64,000 bases of DNA, taken from Amphritea atlantica. Its GTDB lineage: Bacteria; Pseudomonadota; Gammaproteobacteria; Pseudomonadales; Balneatricaceae. Numbering within the stretch: the first letter of the stretch is position 1; the number at the start of each line of letters is the position of its first letter. The stretch is from positions 2,967,001 through 3,031,000 of the forward strand of contig CP073344.1 in the NCBI GenBank assembly GCA_024397875.1. The letters run 5' to 3'. The position numbers and the translations under genes were made by a program. Of the stretch, positions 50,134 to 59,748 are shown piece by piece. A model generated the notes under the pieces. The model searched no databases and had not been told where the DNA came from. It worked only from the letters and a program-made list of their open reading frames with translations.

Positions 50134-52347
50134 ATGGATACGAATAGATCCCAGGAAAGCATGACCCGCCTGATGAGCGACGATGTAATCGATCTGCGCC
50201 AATACTGGAACACCATTAACCGGCACAAGTGGGGAATATTCGGATTCGCCATCGTCATAACGATGCTGGCGACATTGGTCGTCTTCTCGATGAAACCGGT
50301 CTATCGCGCTGAAGCGACGCTGCTGATTGAGTCAAAAAATGCCAATGTGGTATCGATTGAAGAGGTCTACGGCCTCGATGCAGGCAACAGTGAATACTAC
50401 CTGACACAGTTTGAAATTCTCAAATCCAGGCAACTGGCGGAACGGGTTATTGAGAAACTAAACCTGATAGATAACCCTGAATTCAACCAGAAGCCCGGTT
50501 TTATCGCTGCAACGATCACTTCAGCTAAGAACCTGCTACCGCTGGGCGTTGAAGCAGAGCTTTCCGAAGAGGAACAGGCCCGTATCAGACTTCAAGAGGT
50601 CACCGATCAGTTTCTTGCGAACCTGACAATCTCACCCATCCGTAAAACACAGCTGGTCAAAATCAGCTACGATTCTTACGATTCGCTGCTGTCGGCCCGG
50701 ATAGCCAACGCCATAGGCGACGCTTATATTGAAAACAACCTGGAAGCACGCCTGCAACTGACCTATAAAGCCTCCGAATGGCTGATGGAAAGACTGAGTG
50801 GTCTCAGAGATAAACTTAAACAATCTGAACAAAATTTACAGGAATACCGGGAAAAGGAACAGATTGTTGGTAATGACGGCGGGTTTGATATCGCTAACAG
50901 CGAACTGGACCTGGTGGCCAGCAAGCTTGTTGATGCACGACGTGAACGTATGGCGCTCGAAAGCCTGAACAATCAGATAAAGAAAGTAGACAAGCGCCAT
51001 CCCGAGAACTTTGAGCTGATCCCTGCGGTTCTTCAGCACCCCTTAGTACAGAGTCTGAAAGGCTCTGTTCTTCAGGTAGAGCTCAAGAGGTCTGAACTGT
51101 CGAAGCGCTACGGTGCCAAGCATCCTAAGATGCAAGCCGCTCAGTCTGAACTTGAAAATGCACAGCGTAGCCTGCACGAGCAGGTCCTGTCTATCGTCAA
51201 TGGTATTGAAAATGAATACCGGCTGGCGCTCTCCGCTGAACGTTCACTTAAATCTGCGGTTAATAACACCAAGCAAGAACTGCAATCGATCAACCGGAAA
51301 GATTACCGTTTGAAAGAGCTTGAGAAAGAGGTGGATGCCAACCGCCAGCTGTATGACACGTTCTTCACACGCCTGAGCGAAACCAATGCAACCGGCGATC
51401 TGCAATCAGCCAACGCCCGTATTTCCGATCCGGCACACCCGCCACAGAGCGCGGAAAAGCCGAAGAAAGGACTTATTATCGCGCTGACATTCATCGTCGG
51501 AATCATGTTTGGAACTATGCTCTCATTCCTGCTGGAAGCGCTGAACAATACGCTGAAAACGGCTCAGGATGTTGAAAACAAACTCGGCGCCACGATGCTG
51601 GGCCTGCTGCCGAAACTGGCGAAAAAAGGGGGTACGGAAAACATCAGTTACAGCGCTTACCTGAACGATCAGCAGTCGGCCTTTGCTGAATCAGTAAGAA
51701 CCATTCGTACCGGCATCGTCCTCTCTGCGCTGGACAACCCCCATAAAATCTTATGTATCACCTCTTCGGTCCCCGGTGAGGGCAAAACATCGCTTACCCT
51801 CAGCCTTGCCTTCTCGATTGGACAGATGGAGAAAGTACTGCTGATTGATGCCGATATGCGCCGTCCGTCAATAGCCAAAAACTTTGGTCTGTCTGGCAAA
51901 ACACCGGGATTATCGAATCTGGTTGCCGGCACTGCCCGACTGGAAGAAACCATTCACAAAGATGAAAAATCCGGTATTGATGTACTGCCATCGGGGATTA
52001 TTCCCCCTAACCCGCTGGAGCTGCTTTCATCAGAGCGTTTCGCGAAGGTACTGGCAGTTCTGGAAACAAAATACGACCGGATCATCATCGACACGGCACC
52101 GACACAAGCCGTCAGTGATGCGCTGGTGCTGTCATCGCATGTAGGCGCAATGATCTACGTGGTCAAAGCGGATGCGACAAACTACCAGTTGGCTAAAAAT
52201 GGTCTCAAGCGTCTGAATGAAGTGAAAGCCCCGGTTATCGGCGTAGTGCTTAATCAGGTCGATATTAAAAAGGCCGCAAAGTATGGTGGTGACTACAGTG
52301 GTTACTATGATACGTACGGCTATACCGCAGAAGAAAAGACAGCCTGA
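50134..52347 (+). CDS. Polysaccharide co-polymerase and BY-tyrosine kinase (Wzc/VpsO-like)
   Basis: A 737-residue inner-membrane protein controlling chain length and export. An N-terminal Wzz domain starts at about 18 (DVIDLRQYWNTINRHKWGI), with a membrane helix at about 33-53, a long periplasmic coiled-coil (about 200-420), a second helix near 450 and a cytoplasmic kinase. The kinase has Walker A with G550-K-T, Walker A' VLLIDADMRRP and Walker B IIIDTAPT. The C-terminus has a tyrosine cluster (Y717, Y721, Y724, Y725, Y728, Y730) as expected for autophosphorylation. Its stop overlaps the phosphatase start. Confidence 0.94.
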   Translation: MDTNRSQESMTRLMSDDVIDLRQYWNTINRHKWGIFGFAIVITMLATLVVFSMKPVYRAEATLLIESKNANVVSIEEVYGLDAGNSEYYLTQFEILKSRQLAERVIEKLNLIDNPEFNQKPGFIAATITSAKNLLPLGVEAELSEEEQARIRLQEVTDQFLANLTISPIRKTQLVKISYDSYDSLLSARIANAIGDAYIENNLEARLQLTYKASEWLMERLSGLRDKLKQSEQNLQEYREKEQIVGNDGGFDIANSELDLVASKLVDARRERMALESLNNQIKKVDKRHPENFELIPAVLQHPLVQSLKGSVLQVELKRSELSKRYGAKHPKMQAAQSELENAQRSLHEQVLSIVNGIENEYRLALSAERSLKSAVNNTKQELQSINRKDYRLKELEKEVDANRQLYDTFFTRLSETNATGDLQSANARISDPAHPPQSAEKPKKGLIIALTFIVGIMFGTMLSFLLEALNNTLKTAQDVENKLGATMLGLLPKLAKKGGTENISYSAYLNDQQSAFAESVRTIRTGIVLSALDNPHKILCITSSVPGEGKTSLTLSLAFSIGQMEKVLLIDADMRRPSIAKNFGLSGKTPGLSNLVAGTARLEETIHKDEKSGIDVLPSGIIPPNPLELLSSERFAKVLAVLETKYDRIIIDTAPTQAVSDALVLSSHVGAMIYVVKADATNYQLAKNGLKRLNEVKAPVIGVVLNQVDIKKAAKYGGDYSGYYDTYGYTAEEKTA

Positions 52348-53075
52348 TGATTGATCTGCATAACCATATACTGCCAGGAATAGATGATGGGCCAGCGACG
52401 CTTTCTGAGTCGCTGGAACTGGCTAAGATCGCTGTTGATGACGGTATTCGTCATATTGTCGTAACCCCCCATATCCATCCCGGGCGTTACGAAAATCAGA
52501 TCAGTACCATACAGCCGGTATTGCAGACCCTGCAACAGGCTATCGCTGATGCCGATATCCCACTCACGCTGAGCATGGGCGCAGAACTACGTATCTCTGC
52601 CGAAATGATCAGCATGATACCCTCCGGTAAAGTCCCCTTTCTGGGAAGCTGGAAGGGTAAGAAAGTCTTACTCCTGGAACTGCCTCACAGCCATATTCCC
52701 CCAGGGACAGATAAGCTGATCAACTGGCTGTTAAGCCAGAACATTCAGCCGATGATTGCGCATCCGGAGCGCAACAAAGAGATCATCGACAATATCGATA
52801 AACTCAACCCTCTGGTTGCCCAGGGCTGCTTATTGCAGGTAACCGCGATGTCCGTTGCCGGACGCTTTGGCGACGCTGCCAGAGAGATCTCCGAAATACT
52901 GCTTCAGCGGGACTGGGTAACCATACTCGCTACGGATGCCCATAATAGCCGCCATCGTCCCCCCGTACTAACGGAAGGGGTTCAGGCCGCTATTCAGATC
53001 GTTGGTGAAGATGCAGCCCGGGCACTGGTAACCTCAATACCCGAATATATAATCTCCAACCATGCCGAAACCTGA
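52347..53075 (+). CDS. PHP-type tyrosine-protein phosphatase (CpsB/CapC family)
   Basis: Manganese-dependent phosphatase expected to dephosphorylate the preceding tyrosine kinase. The PHP metal motifs are visible: D-L-H-N-H at residues 3-7, VVTPHIHPGRYEN, MIAHPERN and LATDAHNSRHRP. The length of 242 residues is normal. ATG overlaps the kinase stop by one base. Such phosphatases are usual in gram-positive capsule loci; many gammaproteobacterial loci use low-molecular-weight Wzb instead. Confidence 0.9.
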   Translation: MIDLHNHILPGIDDGPATLSESLELAKIAVDDGIRHIVVTPHIHPGRYENQISTIQPVLQTLQQAIADADIPLTLSMGAELRISAEMISMIPSGKVPFLGSWKGKKVLLLELPHSHIPPGTDKLINWLLSQNIQPMIAHPERNKEIIDNIDKLNPLVAQGCLLQVTAMSVAGRFGDAAREISEILLQRDWVTILATDAHNSRHRPPVLTEGVQAAIQIVGEDAARALVTSIPEYIISNHAET

Positions 53076-53748
53076 CGCTGTCCGCAAAACTTTTGTCTTC
53101 GCAATACTCATTATTCTTGTTTCGGCTGCCGTCATCGCCACCCGGGGCGGTATTGCAGACGTCTACGCATACTCTCCTAGACAGCACCTCGAACAATGGC
53201 AAAAAACAGACAAAATCCCGTCGGAAGAAAAACTGGCTACGCAGCTGGCGAATATAAGAAGCGCTATAGAGTGGCAGCCAAACAGAGCTGAATACAGGGA
53301 CATTGAAGCGCTATTATTATACTATCAGGCATTACATCACTATCAGGCAGGCAGCTCTTCAGGCTACCGTGAATCAACCCTTAAGGCGATAGCGGGCTAT
53401 CGAAACGCGACGCAGGAACGCCCTAACTGGCCCTATAGCTGGGCCAATCTGGCACTGATGAAGGCCTCAATTCAACAGTTTGATCACGAGTTTGAAGCGG
53501 CGCTCATTAAGGCGATAAAACTCGGCCCCTGGGAAAACTCGGTTAACATCAGTGTCGCTGAAGCCGGTCTTTTAGGATGGGCAGCACTTGCTCCCGCCAC
53601 TCAGAATGCGGTAATAGAAAACATTGAGAGAGGCTTAAAGCGCAACACCCCGGTGCTTAAAAAGAGACTGAAAACTATCAATAAACTGGGGATGGCCTGT
53701 ATTTACCTCAAAGCCAGCAACGAACGAAAACGACTCTGCGGTTTTTGA
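53062..53748 (+). CDS. VpsP-like polysaccharide biosynthesis protein
   Basis: A 228-residue protein with one N-terminal membrane helix (TFVFAILIILVSAAVIATRG) and a helical, TPR-like periplasmic domain (IRSAIEWQPNRAEYRDIEALL, YRNATQERPNWPYSWANLALMKA). This architecture and its place after the Wzc-like gene match the VpsP family of V. cholerae exopolysaccharide loci. The molecular role of that family is not established. It overlaps the phosphatase gene by 14 nt. Confidence 0.75.
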   Translation: MPKPDAVRKTFVFAILIILVSAAVIATRGGIADVYAYSPRQHLEQWQKTDKIPSEEKLATQLANIRSAIEWQPNRAEYRDIEALLLYYQALHHYQAGSSSGYRESTLKAIAGYRNATQERPNWPYSWANLALMKASIQQFDHEFEAALIKAIKLGPWENSVNISVAEAGLLGWAALAPATQNAVIENIERGLKRNTPVLKKRLKTINKLGMACIYLKASNERKRLCGF

Positions 53749-53819
53749 TCGTTATCATAAAGGCTGAAGTTAGAATTTATTAAGACAATATCAGGACGAT
53801 ATAAAGGTCTGGAGCATAT

Positions 53820-54704
53820 ATGACAACCGTACGTAAAGCAGTAATCCCCGTTGCGGGTCTGGGAACACGGGTTCTCCCGGCAAGTAAAGCGATCCCGAAA
53901 GAGATGATGCCGGTTGTGGATAAGCCTGTCATCCAGCATGTTGTCGAAGAAGCAATCAAAGCCGGAATCAAAGAGATCATTCTGGTAACCCGTAGCGGTA
54001 AATCCGCAATTGAAGACCATTTTGACAGTCACTATGAGCTGGAGCACCAGCTGGATCTGAAAAATAAGACCCAGATTCTGGACTCAGTCAGCAAGATAAT
54101 CCCCAGTGACGTTACCATCTTATCGGTGCGTCAACCGGAAGCCCGCGGTCTCGGCCATGCCGTGCATTGCGCCGCGCGAATTGTCAATAATGAACCCTTT
54201 GTCGTCATTCTGCCGGACGTTCTGGTCAACAACTATCAACAGGATCAAAACGACCTGCAGCAGATGGTACATGCTTTCGATGAGCATAAGGCTGCCCAGA
54301 TCATGGTCGAATCGGTTCCTGAGGATCAGGTGCACCTCTATGGCGTAGCCGACTGTAATGGCGTGAAACCCGATGCAGGAGAGTCTGTTTCTATCTGCGC
54401 TATGGTAGAAAAGCCAAAGCGTGAAGATGCGCCCTCCGACCTTGCTGTCGTTGGCCGCTACGTTCTGCCCGCCCGGGTAATGGAACTTCTGGCTGCTACC
54501 AAACCGGGGGCCGGTAATGAGATCCAGCTCACCGACGCGCTGGATGAACTGTTAAAAGAACAAAAGGTCGAAGCCTACCGTATGACGGGTAAAACATACG
54601 ATTGCGGCAACAAGCTGGGCTACCTGCAGGCCAACGTTGCCTATGGTCTTCAGCACCCGGAAACCGCTGAAGCATTTAAGCAGTTCCTGACGAAACTGGA
54701 CTGA
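53820..54704 (+). CDS. galU: UTP--glucose-1-phosphate uridylyltransferase GalU
   Basis: Makes UDP-glucose. GLGTRVLPASKAIPKEMMPV is the nucleotide-binding signature with the catalytic Arg and Lys, followed by FVVILPDVLVNN and GRYVLPARVMELL. The length of 294 residues is normal. It lies 71 nt after the VpsP-like gene and 4 nt before pgi, starting the sugar-nucleotide supply module galU-pgi-ugd-like-vanZ-manB. Confidence 0.96.
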   Translation: MTTVRKAVIPVAGLGTRVLPASKAIPKEMMPVVDKPVIQHVVEEAIKAGIKEIILVTRSGKSAIEDHFDSHYELEHQLDLKNKTQILDSVSKIIPSDVTILSVRQPEARGLGHAVHCAARIVNNEPFVVILPDVLVNNYQQDQNDLQQMVHAFDEHKAAQIMVESVPEDQVHLYGVADCNGVKPDAGESVSICAMVEKPKREDAPSDLAVVGRYVLPARVMELLAATKPGAGNEIQLTDALDELLKEQKVEAYRMTGKTYDCGNKLGYLQANVAYGLQHPETAEAFKQFLTKLD

Positions 54705-54708
54705 CATT

Positions 54709-56346
54709 ATGACGGTTAATAATTCGCCAGCCTGGCAAGCACTGAGTGCTCATGCTAACAAGGTACGTGAGAAACATCTCACTGAGATGTTTGCAGAGGA
54801 TTCAGAGCGCTATGATAAGTTCAGTTTCAGGGCGGCCCACTGCCTGACTGATTTTTCCAAGCAGCGTATTACGTCAACCACTCTGCAACTACTCATTGAT
54901 CTGGCCGAACAGCAAAAACTGCCTCAGCGGATCGAAGCACTCTTCTCCGGTGAAAAGGTTAACCTGTCAGAAAATCGCCCTGCCCTGCATACCGCCCTGC
55001 GCCAGCCAGCAGATCAGCCACTGCTGGTTGAGGGGGTCGATATATCAGAGGAGATACACGCCTCTCTGGAAAAAATGGAAACCCTGGTTGACCAGATCCA
55101 CAACGGACAGTGGCGCGGCTATGACGGCAGTCCCATTAAAAACGTCGTCAATATCGGCGTTGGCGGCTCTGATCTCGGACCGTTGATGACCTGCAGGGCT
55201 TTAAGCATGTTTGCCCCAGAACACATCCGGGATATCGATATTCACTTTGTATCCTCAATGGATGGCAGCCACCTGGCAGGGCTGCTGACACACATTGACC
55301 CGGCATCAACCCTGTTTATTGTCTCATCCAAATCATTCTCCACTATCGACACGCTGGCGAACGCCAATACCGCCAGAGAATGGCTGGTAGACACCAGTGG
55401 ACTGCCGCTTGAACTGATCAGTCAACATCACTTTATCGGGATCACTGCCAGCCCTGAGAAAGCCGCGGACTGGGGTATCCCTGAAAAAAACCAACTGCAT
55501 TTCTGGGACTGGACCGGTGGACGCTATTCCATGTGGTCGGTCATCGGCATGGCTATTGCACTGCAAATCGGCAATAAAAACTTCCGCCAGATGCTGGCGG
55601 GTGCGCATCAGATGGATACTCACTTCCGCTCTGCTCCGCCAGCGGAGAACCTTCCGGTCCTGATGGCGATGATTGGTATCTGGAATATTAACTTTCTCGA
55701 TATACATGCGCATGCAGTGCTGCCTTACGATGGCCGCCTGGAACATGTTCCCGCCTATCTTGAACAGCTCGAGATGGAGAGTAACGGCAAGAGCGTCACC
55801 TTAAACGGAGAGAAGCTCAACTACGCCACCTGCCCCATTCTGTGGGGAGAGGTGGGCCCGAATGCGCAACATGCATTTTATCAGCTGCTTCATCAGGGTA
55901 CCGAATCCGTTATGTGTGATTTCATCGCACCTGCTCTGCGTTATCAGGATCAGGGCGAAGACCTGCAGGCCCAGCACCAACTGGCACTGGCCAACTGCCT
56001 TGCGCAGTCCCGCTTACTGGCGCTGGGTGATAGCGTACTCGACGACGCCGACACGGCGCCGGCACATAAACGCTACCGGGGTAACCAGCCAAGCACGACC
56101 ATCATGTTCGACACTCTCAGCCCGGCGAGCTTTGGTGCTCTCATCGCGATGTACGAGCACAAAGTATATGTCCAGTCAGTCATCTGGGAGATCAACCCGT
56201 TTGATCAGTGGGGTGTTGAACTGGGCAAGCAGGTGGCGACCTCGCTGCTGGATCAGTTTACTGAACAGACCTCATCAGCTACCGACAGCTCAACAGAGGG
56301 ACTGATACGTTATGTTCAACAGCAGCGCCGGGAGAATCAGTCATGA
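54709..56346 (+). CDS. pgi: Glucose-6-phosphate isomerase
   Basis: Interconverts glucose-6-phosphate and fructose-6-phosphate, connecting glycolysis with both UDP-glucose and mannose branches. Signature DWTGGRYSMWSVIGM and the sugar-binding SKSFSTIDTLANA are present, with the catalytic Glu, His and Lys segments (GQWRGYDGSPI, GTESVMCDFIAP, WEINPFDQWGVELGK). The length of 545 residues is normal. Its stop overlaps the next gene's start (ATGA). Confidence 0.96.
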   Translation: MTVNNSPAWQALSAHANKVREKHLTEMFAEDSERYDKFSFRAAHCLTDFSKQRITSTTLQLLIDLAEQQKLPQRIEALFSGEKVNLSENRPALHTALRQPADQPLLVEGVDISEEIHASLEKMETLVDQIHNGQWRGYDGSPIKNVVNIGVGGSDLGPLMTCRALSMFAPEHIRDIDIHFVSSMDGSHLAGLLTHIDPASTLFIVSSKSFSTIDTLANANTAREWLVDTSGLPLELISQHHFIGITASPEKAADWGIPEKNQLHFWDWTGGRYSMWSVIGMAIALQIGNKNFRQMLAGAHQMDTHFRSAPPAENLPVLMAMIGIWNINFLDIHAHAVLPYDGRLEHVPAYLEQLEMESNGKSVTLNGEKLNYATCPILWGEVGPNAQHAFYQLLHQGTESVMCDFIAPALRYQDQGEDLQAQHQLALANCLAQSRLLALGDSVLDDADTAPAHKRYRGNQPSTTIMFDTLSPASFGALIAMYEHKVYVQSVIWEINPFDQWGVELGKQVATSLLDQFTEQTSSATDSSTEGLIRYVQQQRRENQS

Positions 56347-57608
56347 AGATCAAAGTCTACGGCGTTAGCCTGACCGCCTGGGTCGCTGCCGCTTGCCTGG
56401 CCAGAGCCGGAAACGATGTTCTGATAGAAGGCCCTGACAGCCAGCTTGAAAAGCCACTTGAGGATATTTCTGCCCTTAGAGACGAGCCGGGGCTGCTTGA
56501 TCAGATAGAGCTGCAACTCAAAGCAGGCAGACTCCAGCGAACCCGTGACAAAGGCGCCTATGCCGAAATTCACTGGCTGGCACTGGAACATAATGAGTTT
56601 GATGCGGCCCGGCAAATAATTCGCTCGCTGGGTAAAGCGAATCCCGATAACCTGCTGATCGTAAACCAGTGTAATTTTGGCGTTGGTGCAACCGATCAGC
56701 TGCAGGACGAACTGAATCAGGACACTAATCAGGTTGTTGTATATATCCCTAACAACCTTCAGGAAGGTAAAGCGTTAGAGGGCTTCAGCCAGGCGAAACG
56801 GGTCATTATCGGCAGCGATAACAACTGGGCGATTACGATGACCCGGTCGCTGATTCGCCCTTTTATTCAGAATATCGAACACCTGCAACTGATGACCAGC
56901 AGGGAAGCGGAGTTTACCAAGTTTGCCATCACCGGCATGCTGGCGATTCGGCTGGGTTATATCAATGAACTCGCCAATCTTGCCGACCAGATGGATGTGG
57001 ATATTGATACCATCCGTGAAGGCATGGGGGCCGATCCCCGTATTGGTCGTCACTACCTTGCACCAGGCTGCGGCTTTGGTGGTCAGAACTTCAATCAGTA
57101 CATCGCTCGATTCTCTGAGATCTTTGAAAATAAGGGCAAAGACTCTCTGCTTAAAACCGTTATCTCAGAAAATGAGATTCAAAAAGAACTGCTGTTCAAA
57201 AAGCTATGGCAACACTACCGCTGCAATCTGACCGGAAAAACAATCGGGATCTGGGGCGCATCATTCAAGCCAGGCACTGCCAGCGTCGATAATGCGCCCA
57301 GCCTGAAGCTGATCGATGCCTTACTTGCACAGGGCGTGCAGGTCAGAGTCCATGATCCGGAAGCTTTGGGAAACCTGAAAAAGCACTATAGAAACGCGCC
57401 CCTGCTCAGCTTCTGTGATGACGCTTACGATGCGATCAAAGATACCGATGCCCTCCTGCTGGTGACCGAATGGCCGGAATACTGGTCACCGGATTATCGC
57501 AAGCTACTCGAAGCGATGCAGACACCACTGGTCATTGACGGGCGTAATATCTTCGACCGGGAAGCGCTGGAATTATATGGCTTCACCTATATGGGTGTGG
57601 GCCGATGA
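56343..57608 (+). CDS. ugd: UDP-glucose/GDP-mannose dehydrogenase homologue lacking the catalytic Cys
   Basis: A 421-residue protein with the three-domain layout of nucleotide-sugar 6-dehydrogenases. The middle domain has REAEFTKFAITGMLAIRLGYINELANL and the C-terminal domain GKTIGIWGASFKPGTASVDNAPSLKL plus LLLVTEWPEY. The active-site loop, normally GGSCFPKD, reads GGQNFNQY here: N249 replaces the catalytic Cys, and Lys and Asp are changed too. K193 is kept, but the usual active-site Asn is T197. The N-terminal NAD motif is also unusual (YGVSLTAWVAA). It may use another residue (C243 is nearby), another substrate, or be non-catalytic. The call as ugd rests on fold and context. Confidence 0.72.
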   Translation: MKIKVYGVSLTAWVAAACLARAGNDVLIEGPDSQLEKPLEDISALRDEPGLLDQIELQLKAGRLQRTRDKGAYAEIHWLALEHNEFDAARQIIRSLGKANPDNLLIVNQCNFGVGATDQLQDELNQDTNQVVVYIPNNLQEGKALEGFSQAKRVIIGSDNNWAITMTRSLIRPFIQNIEHLQLMTSREAEFTKFAITGMLAIRLGYINELANLADQMDVDIDTIREGMGADPRIGRHYLAPGCGFGGQNFNQYIARFSEIFENKGKDSLLKTVISENEIQKELLFKKLWQHYRCNLTGKTIGIWGASFKPGTASVDNAPSLKLIDALLAQGVQVRVHDPEALGNLKKHYRNAPLLSFCDDAYDAIKDTDALLLVTEWPEYWSPDYRKLLEAMQTPLVIDGRNIFDREALELYGFTYMGVGR

Positions 57609-58003
57609 TGCTGCGCTCTATCCTGTTCAGCCTTTGTGCTGCAGCGCTGTTCTACGGACTGTTCAGAGAAACTCCGCCCCCTAAACTATTCAACCAGTCT
57701 GACAAATTCGGCCACCTCTTAGGCTTTGCCGCGATGACGCTTATCGCTCTCTGGACGCTTTCCCGCCGATATTTTCCGCTGTTTATAGTGGGTATATTGA
57801 TACTGGCCTGTAGTGCAGAATTTATACAGGAATGGCTGCTACCGCATCGGCATTTCTCAATAAAAGATATGTATGCCAACCTTTCGGGTATCGCATTAAT
57901 CTTGGTTTCATGGGCAGTCTGGCGGACAGGTCGTCATTTTTTTTTAGCCGTCAGTTCAAAACCCGACACCCTCAATTTACAACCTTCAGAGAAGCATCAA
58001 TGA
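57605..58003 (+). CDS. VanZ-like membrane protein
   Basis: A 132-residue protein with four predicted membrane helices. The first loop has [18 protein letters not shown] and the third region [29 protein letters not shown], both typical of VanZ-like proteins (conserved D-K-x-x-H and Q-x-x-x-x-R/H-x-x-x-x-x-D). Function is unknown; such genes often accompany exopolysaccharide loci. It overlaps its neighbours by ATGA on both sides. Confidence 0.82.
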   Translation: MMLRSILFSLCAAALFYGLFRETPPPKLFNQSDKFGHLLGFAAMTLIALWTLSRRYFPLFIVGILILACSAEFIQEWLLPHRHFSIKDMYANLSGIALILVSWAVWRTGRHFFLAVSSKPDTLNLQPSEKHQ

Positions 58004-59370
58004 GCAAACTAGCCTGTTTCAAAGCCTACGATATCCGCGGCCAGCTGGGTACTCAGCTGGATGAAGACCTGACCTACCGCATCGGCCGTGCCTATGCAGA
58101 GTTCCTGAAACCTGAGACCGTTGTGGTTGGCGGCGATATGCGCCTGTCCACCGAGTCACTGAAACAGGCTCTGGCAAACGGCCTCAGGGATTCCGGGGTC
58201 AATGTTCTGGATATCGGCCTCTGTGGTACCGAAGAGATCTATTTCGCCACCGCGCACCTGAACACCGATGGCGGTATCGTTGTGACCGCGAGTCACAACC
58301 CCGAAGATTACAATGGTATGAAGCTGGTTAAGCAAGGCTCCCGACCAATCAGCGGCGATACCGGGCTGAATGACATTGAACAGCTGGCCCGTGAAAATAA
58401 TTTTGCCGCAGTCGATGAAGCCAGGCACGGCAGCTACGAAAAAGTGGATACCCTTGCGGCCTACATCGAACATCTGGAAGGCTATATAGACCTGCAAACC
58501 CTTAAACCGATGAAACTGGTGGTAAACGCCGGTAACGGTGTTGCCGGACATGTGATCGATGCCCTCGAAGCTCAGTTTAAAGCGGCATCCGTGCCGGTCG
58601 AATTTATCAAAATTCACCACCAGCCCGATGGCACCTTCCCCAATGGTATCCCCAACCCCATTCTGGAAGAGAATCGCGCCGACACCATCGCGGCCGTGCT
58701 GGAACATAAAGCCGACATGGGGATCGCCTGGGATGGCGACTTCGATCGCTGCTTCCTGTTTGATGAAAATGGCCGTTTTATCGAAGGCTACTATATCGTA
58801 GGACTGCTGGCCGAAGCCTTCCTGGCAAAAAACCCCGGGGCCGCGATTATCCACGACCCGCGCCTCACCTGGAACACTCTGGATATCGTTGAGGCCAGTG
58901 GCGGTAAAGCGATTCAAAGCAAAACCGGACATGCCTTTATCAAAGAAAGAATGCGTCAAGAAGATGCCGTGTACGGCGGAGAGATGAGTGCTCACCATTA
59001 CTTCCGTGACTTCTTCTACTGCGATAGCGGAATGGTGCCATGGCTGCTGGTCGCTGAACTCATCAGCAACAAGGGACAGACGCTATCGCAACTGGTTGAC
59101 GACCGGATTACCCGATACCCGTCCCCCGGCGAGATCAACAGCAAACTGGAAGACCCGAAAGCCGCTATCGAGCGAGTTCTCAGCACTTACAAGGATGCCG
59201 CAAAAGCGATCGACTACACCGACGGTATCAGCCTGGATATGGGTGAATGGCGCTTCAACCTGCGCTCATCCAACACCGAACCGGTGGTTCGGCTAAACGT
59301 TGAAACCCGGGGAGATGAAGCCCTGATGAAAACCAGAACCGACGAGCTTCTGACACTGCTGCGCAGTTAA
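58000..59370 (+). CDS. manB: Phosphomannomutase / phosphoglucomutase (CpsG/ManB type)
   Basis: Converts mannose-6-phosphate to mannose-1-phosphate (and probably glucose phosphates) for nucleotide-sugar synthesis. The start [17 protein letters not shown] is typical of CpsG. The phosphoserine loop is TASHNP with Ser98, and the magnesium loop is D245-G-D-F-D249-[17 protein letters not shown] is the C-terminal phosphate-binding loop. The start at 58000 gives 456 residues and overlaps the VanZ-like stop; the frame is open further upstream, but that part lies over the VanZ gene. No manC is nearby. Confidence 0.93.
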   Translation: MSKLACFKAYDIRGQLGTQLDEDLTYRIGRAYAEFLKPETVVVGGDMRLSTESLKQALANGLRDSGVNVLDIGLCGTEEIYFATAHLNTDGGIVVTASHNPEDYNGMKLVKQGSRPISGDTGLNDIEQLARENNFAAVDEARHGSYEKVDTLAAYIEHLEGYIDLQTLKPMKLVVNAGNGVAGHVIDALEAQFKAASVPVEFIKIHHQPDGTFPNGIPNPILEENRADTIAAVLEHKADMGIAWDGDFDRCFLFDENGRFIEGYYIVGLLAEAFLAKNPGAAIIHDPRLTWNTLDIVEASGGKAIQSKTGHAFIKERMRQEDAVYGGEMSAHHYFRDFFYCDSGMVPWLLVAELISNKGQTLSQLVDDRITRYPSPGEINSKLEDPKAAIERVLSTYKDAAKAIDYTDGISLDMGEWRFNLRSSNTEPVVRLNVETRGDEALMKTRTDELLTLLRS

Positions 59371-59392
59371 CCCGAGATTTTTTCGTTCGGAT

Positions 59393-59740
59393 GATAAAAC
59401 CATCGCGGCAGGATGCCGCTCCTACGTACATACCATCCCGTAGGAGCCCCTTCCAGGGGCGATATACCATCGCGGCAAGCACCCAGAGGGCATACTAATA
59501 CCGCTCCTACAAATACATCCCACCCCGTAGGAGCCCCGTCCCGGGGCGATAAAACCTTCGCGGCAGGATGCCGCTCCTACAATACATCCCACCCCGTAGG
59601 AGCCCCTTCCAGGGGCAATCAAACCATCGCGGCGAGCACCCAGAGGGCATACTAATACCGCTCCTACAATACATACCATCCCGTAGGAGCCCCTTCCAGG
59701 GGCGATAAAACCATCGCGGCGAGCACCCAGAGGGCGATCA
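59393..59740. repeat. REP array left of the RAYT gene
   Basis: Four units carry a forward GTAGGAGCCCC palindrome (59440, 59527, 59596, 59683) and an inverted CTCCTAC palindrome, with spacings of 69 or 87 bp. The 87-bp units carry an extra 18 bp within an AGCACCCAGAGGGCATACT segment. The array lies directly after manB and ends at the RAYT stop. Confidence 0.92.
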
Positions 59741-59748
59741 AACACCCC

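Noticed and set aside
58156..58998. 280-codon frame on the minus strand antisense to manB
   Set aside because: Shadow of the intact phosphomannomutase gene, no homology recognised.
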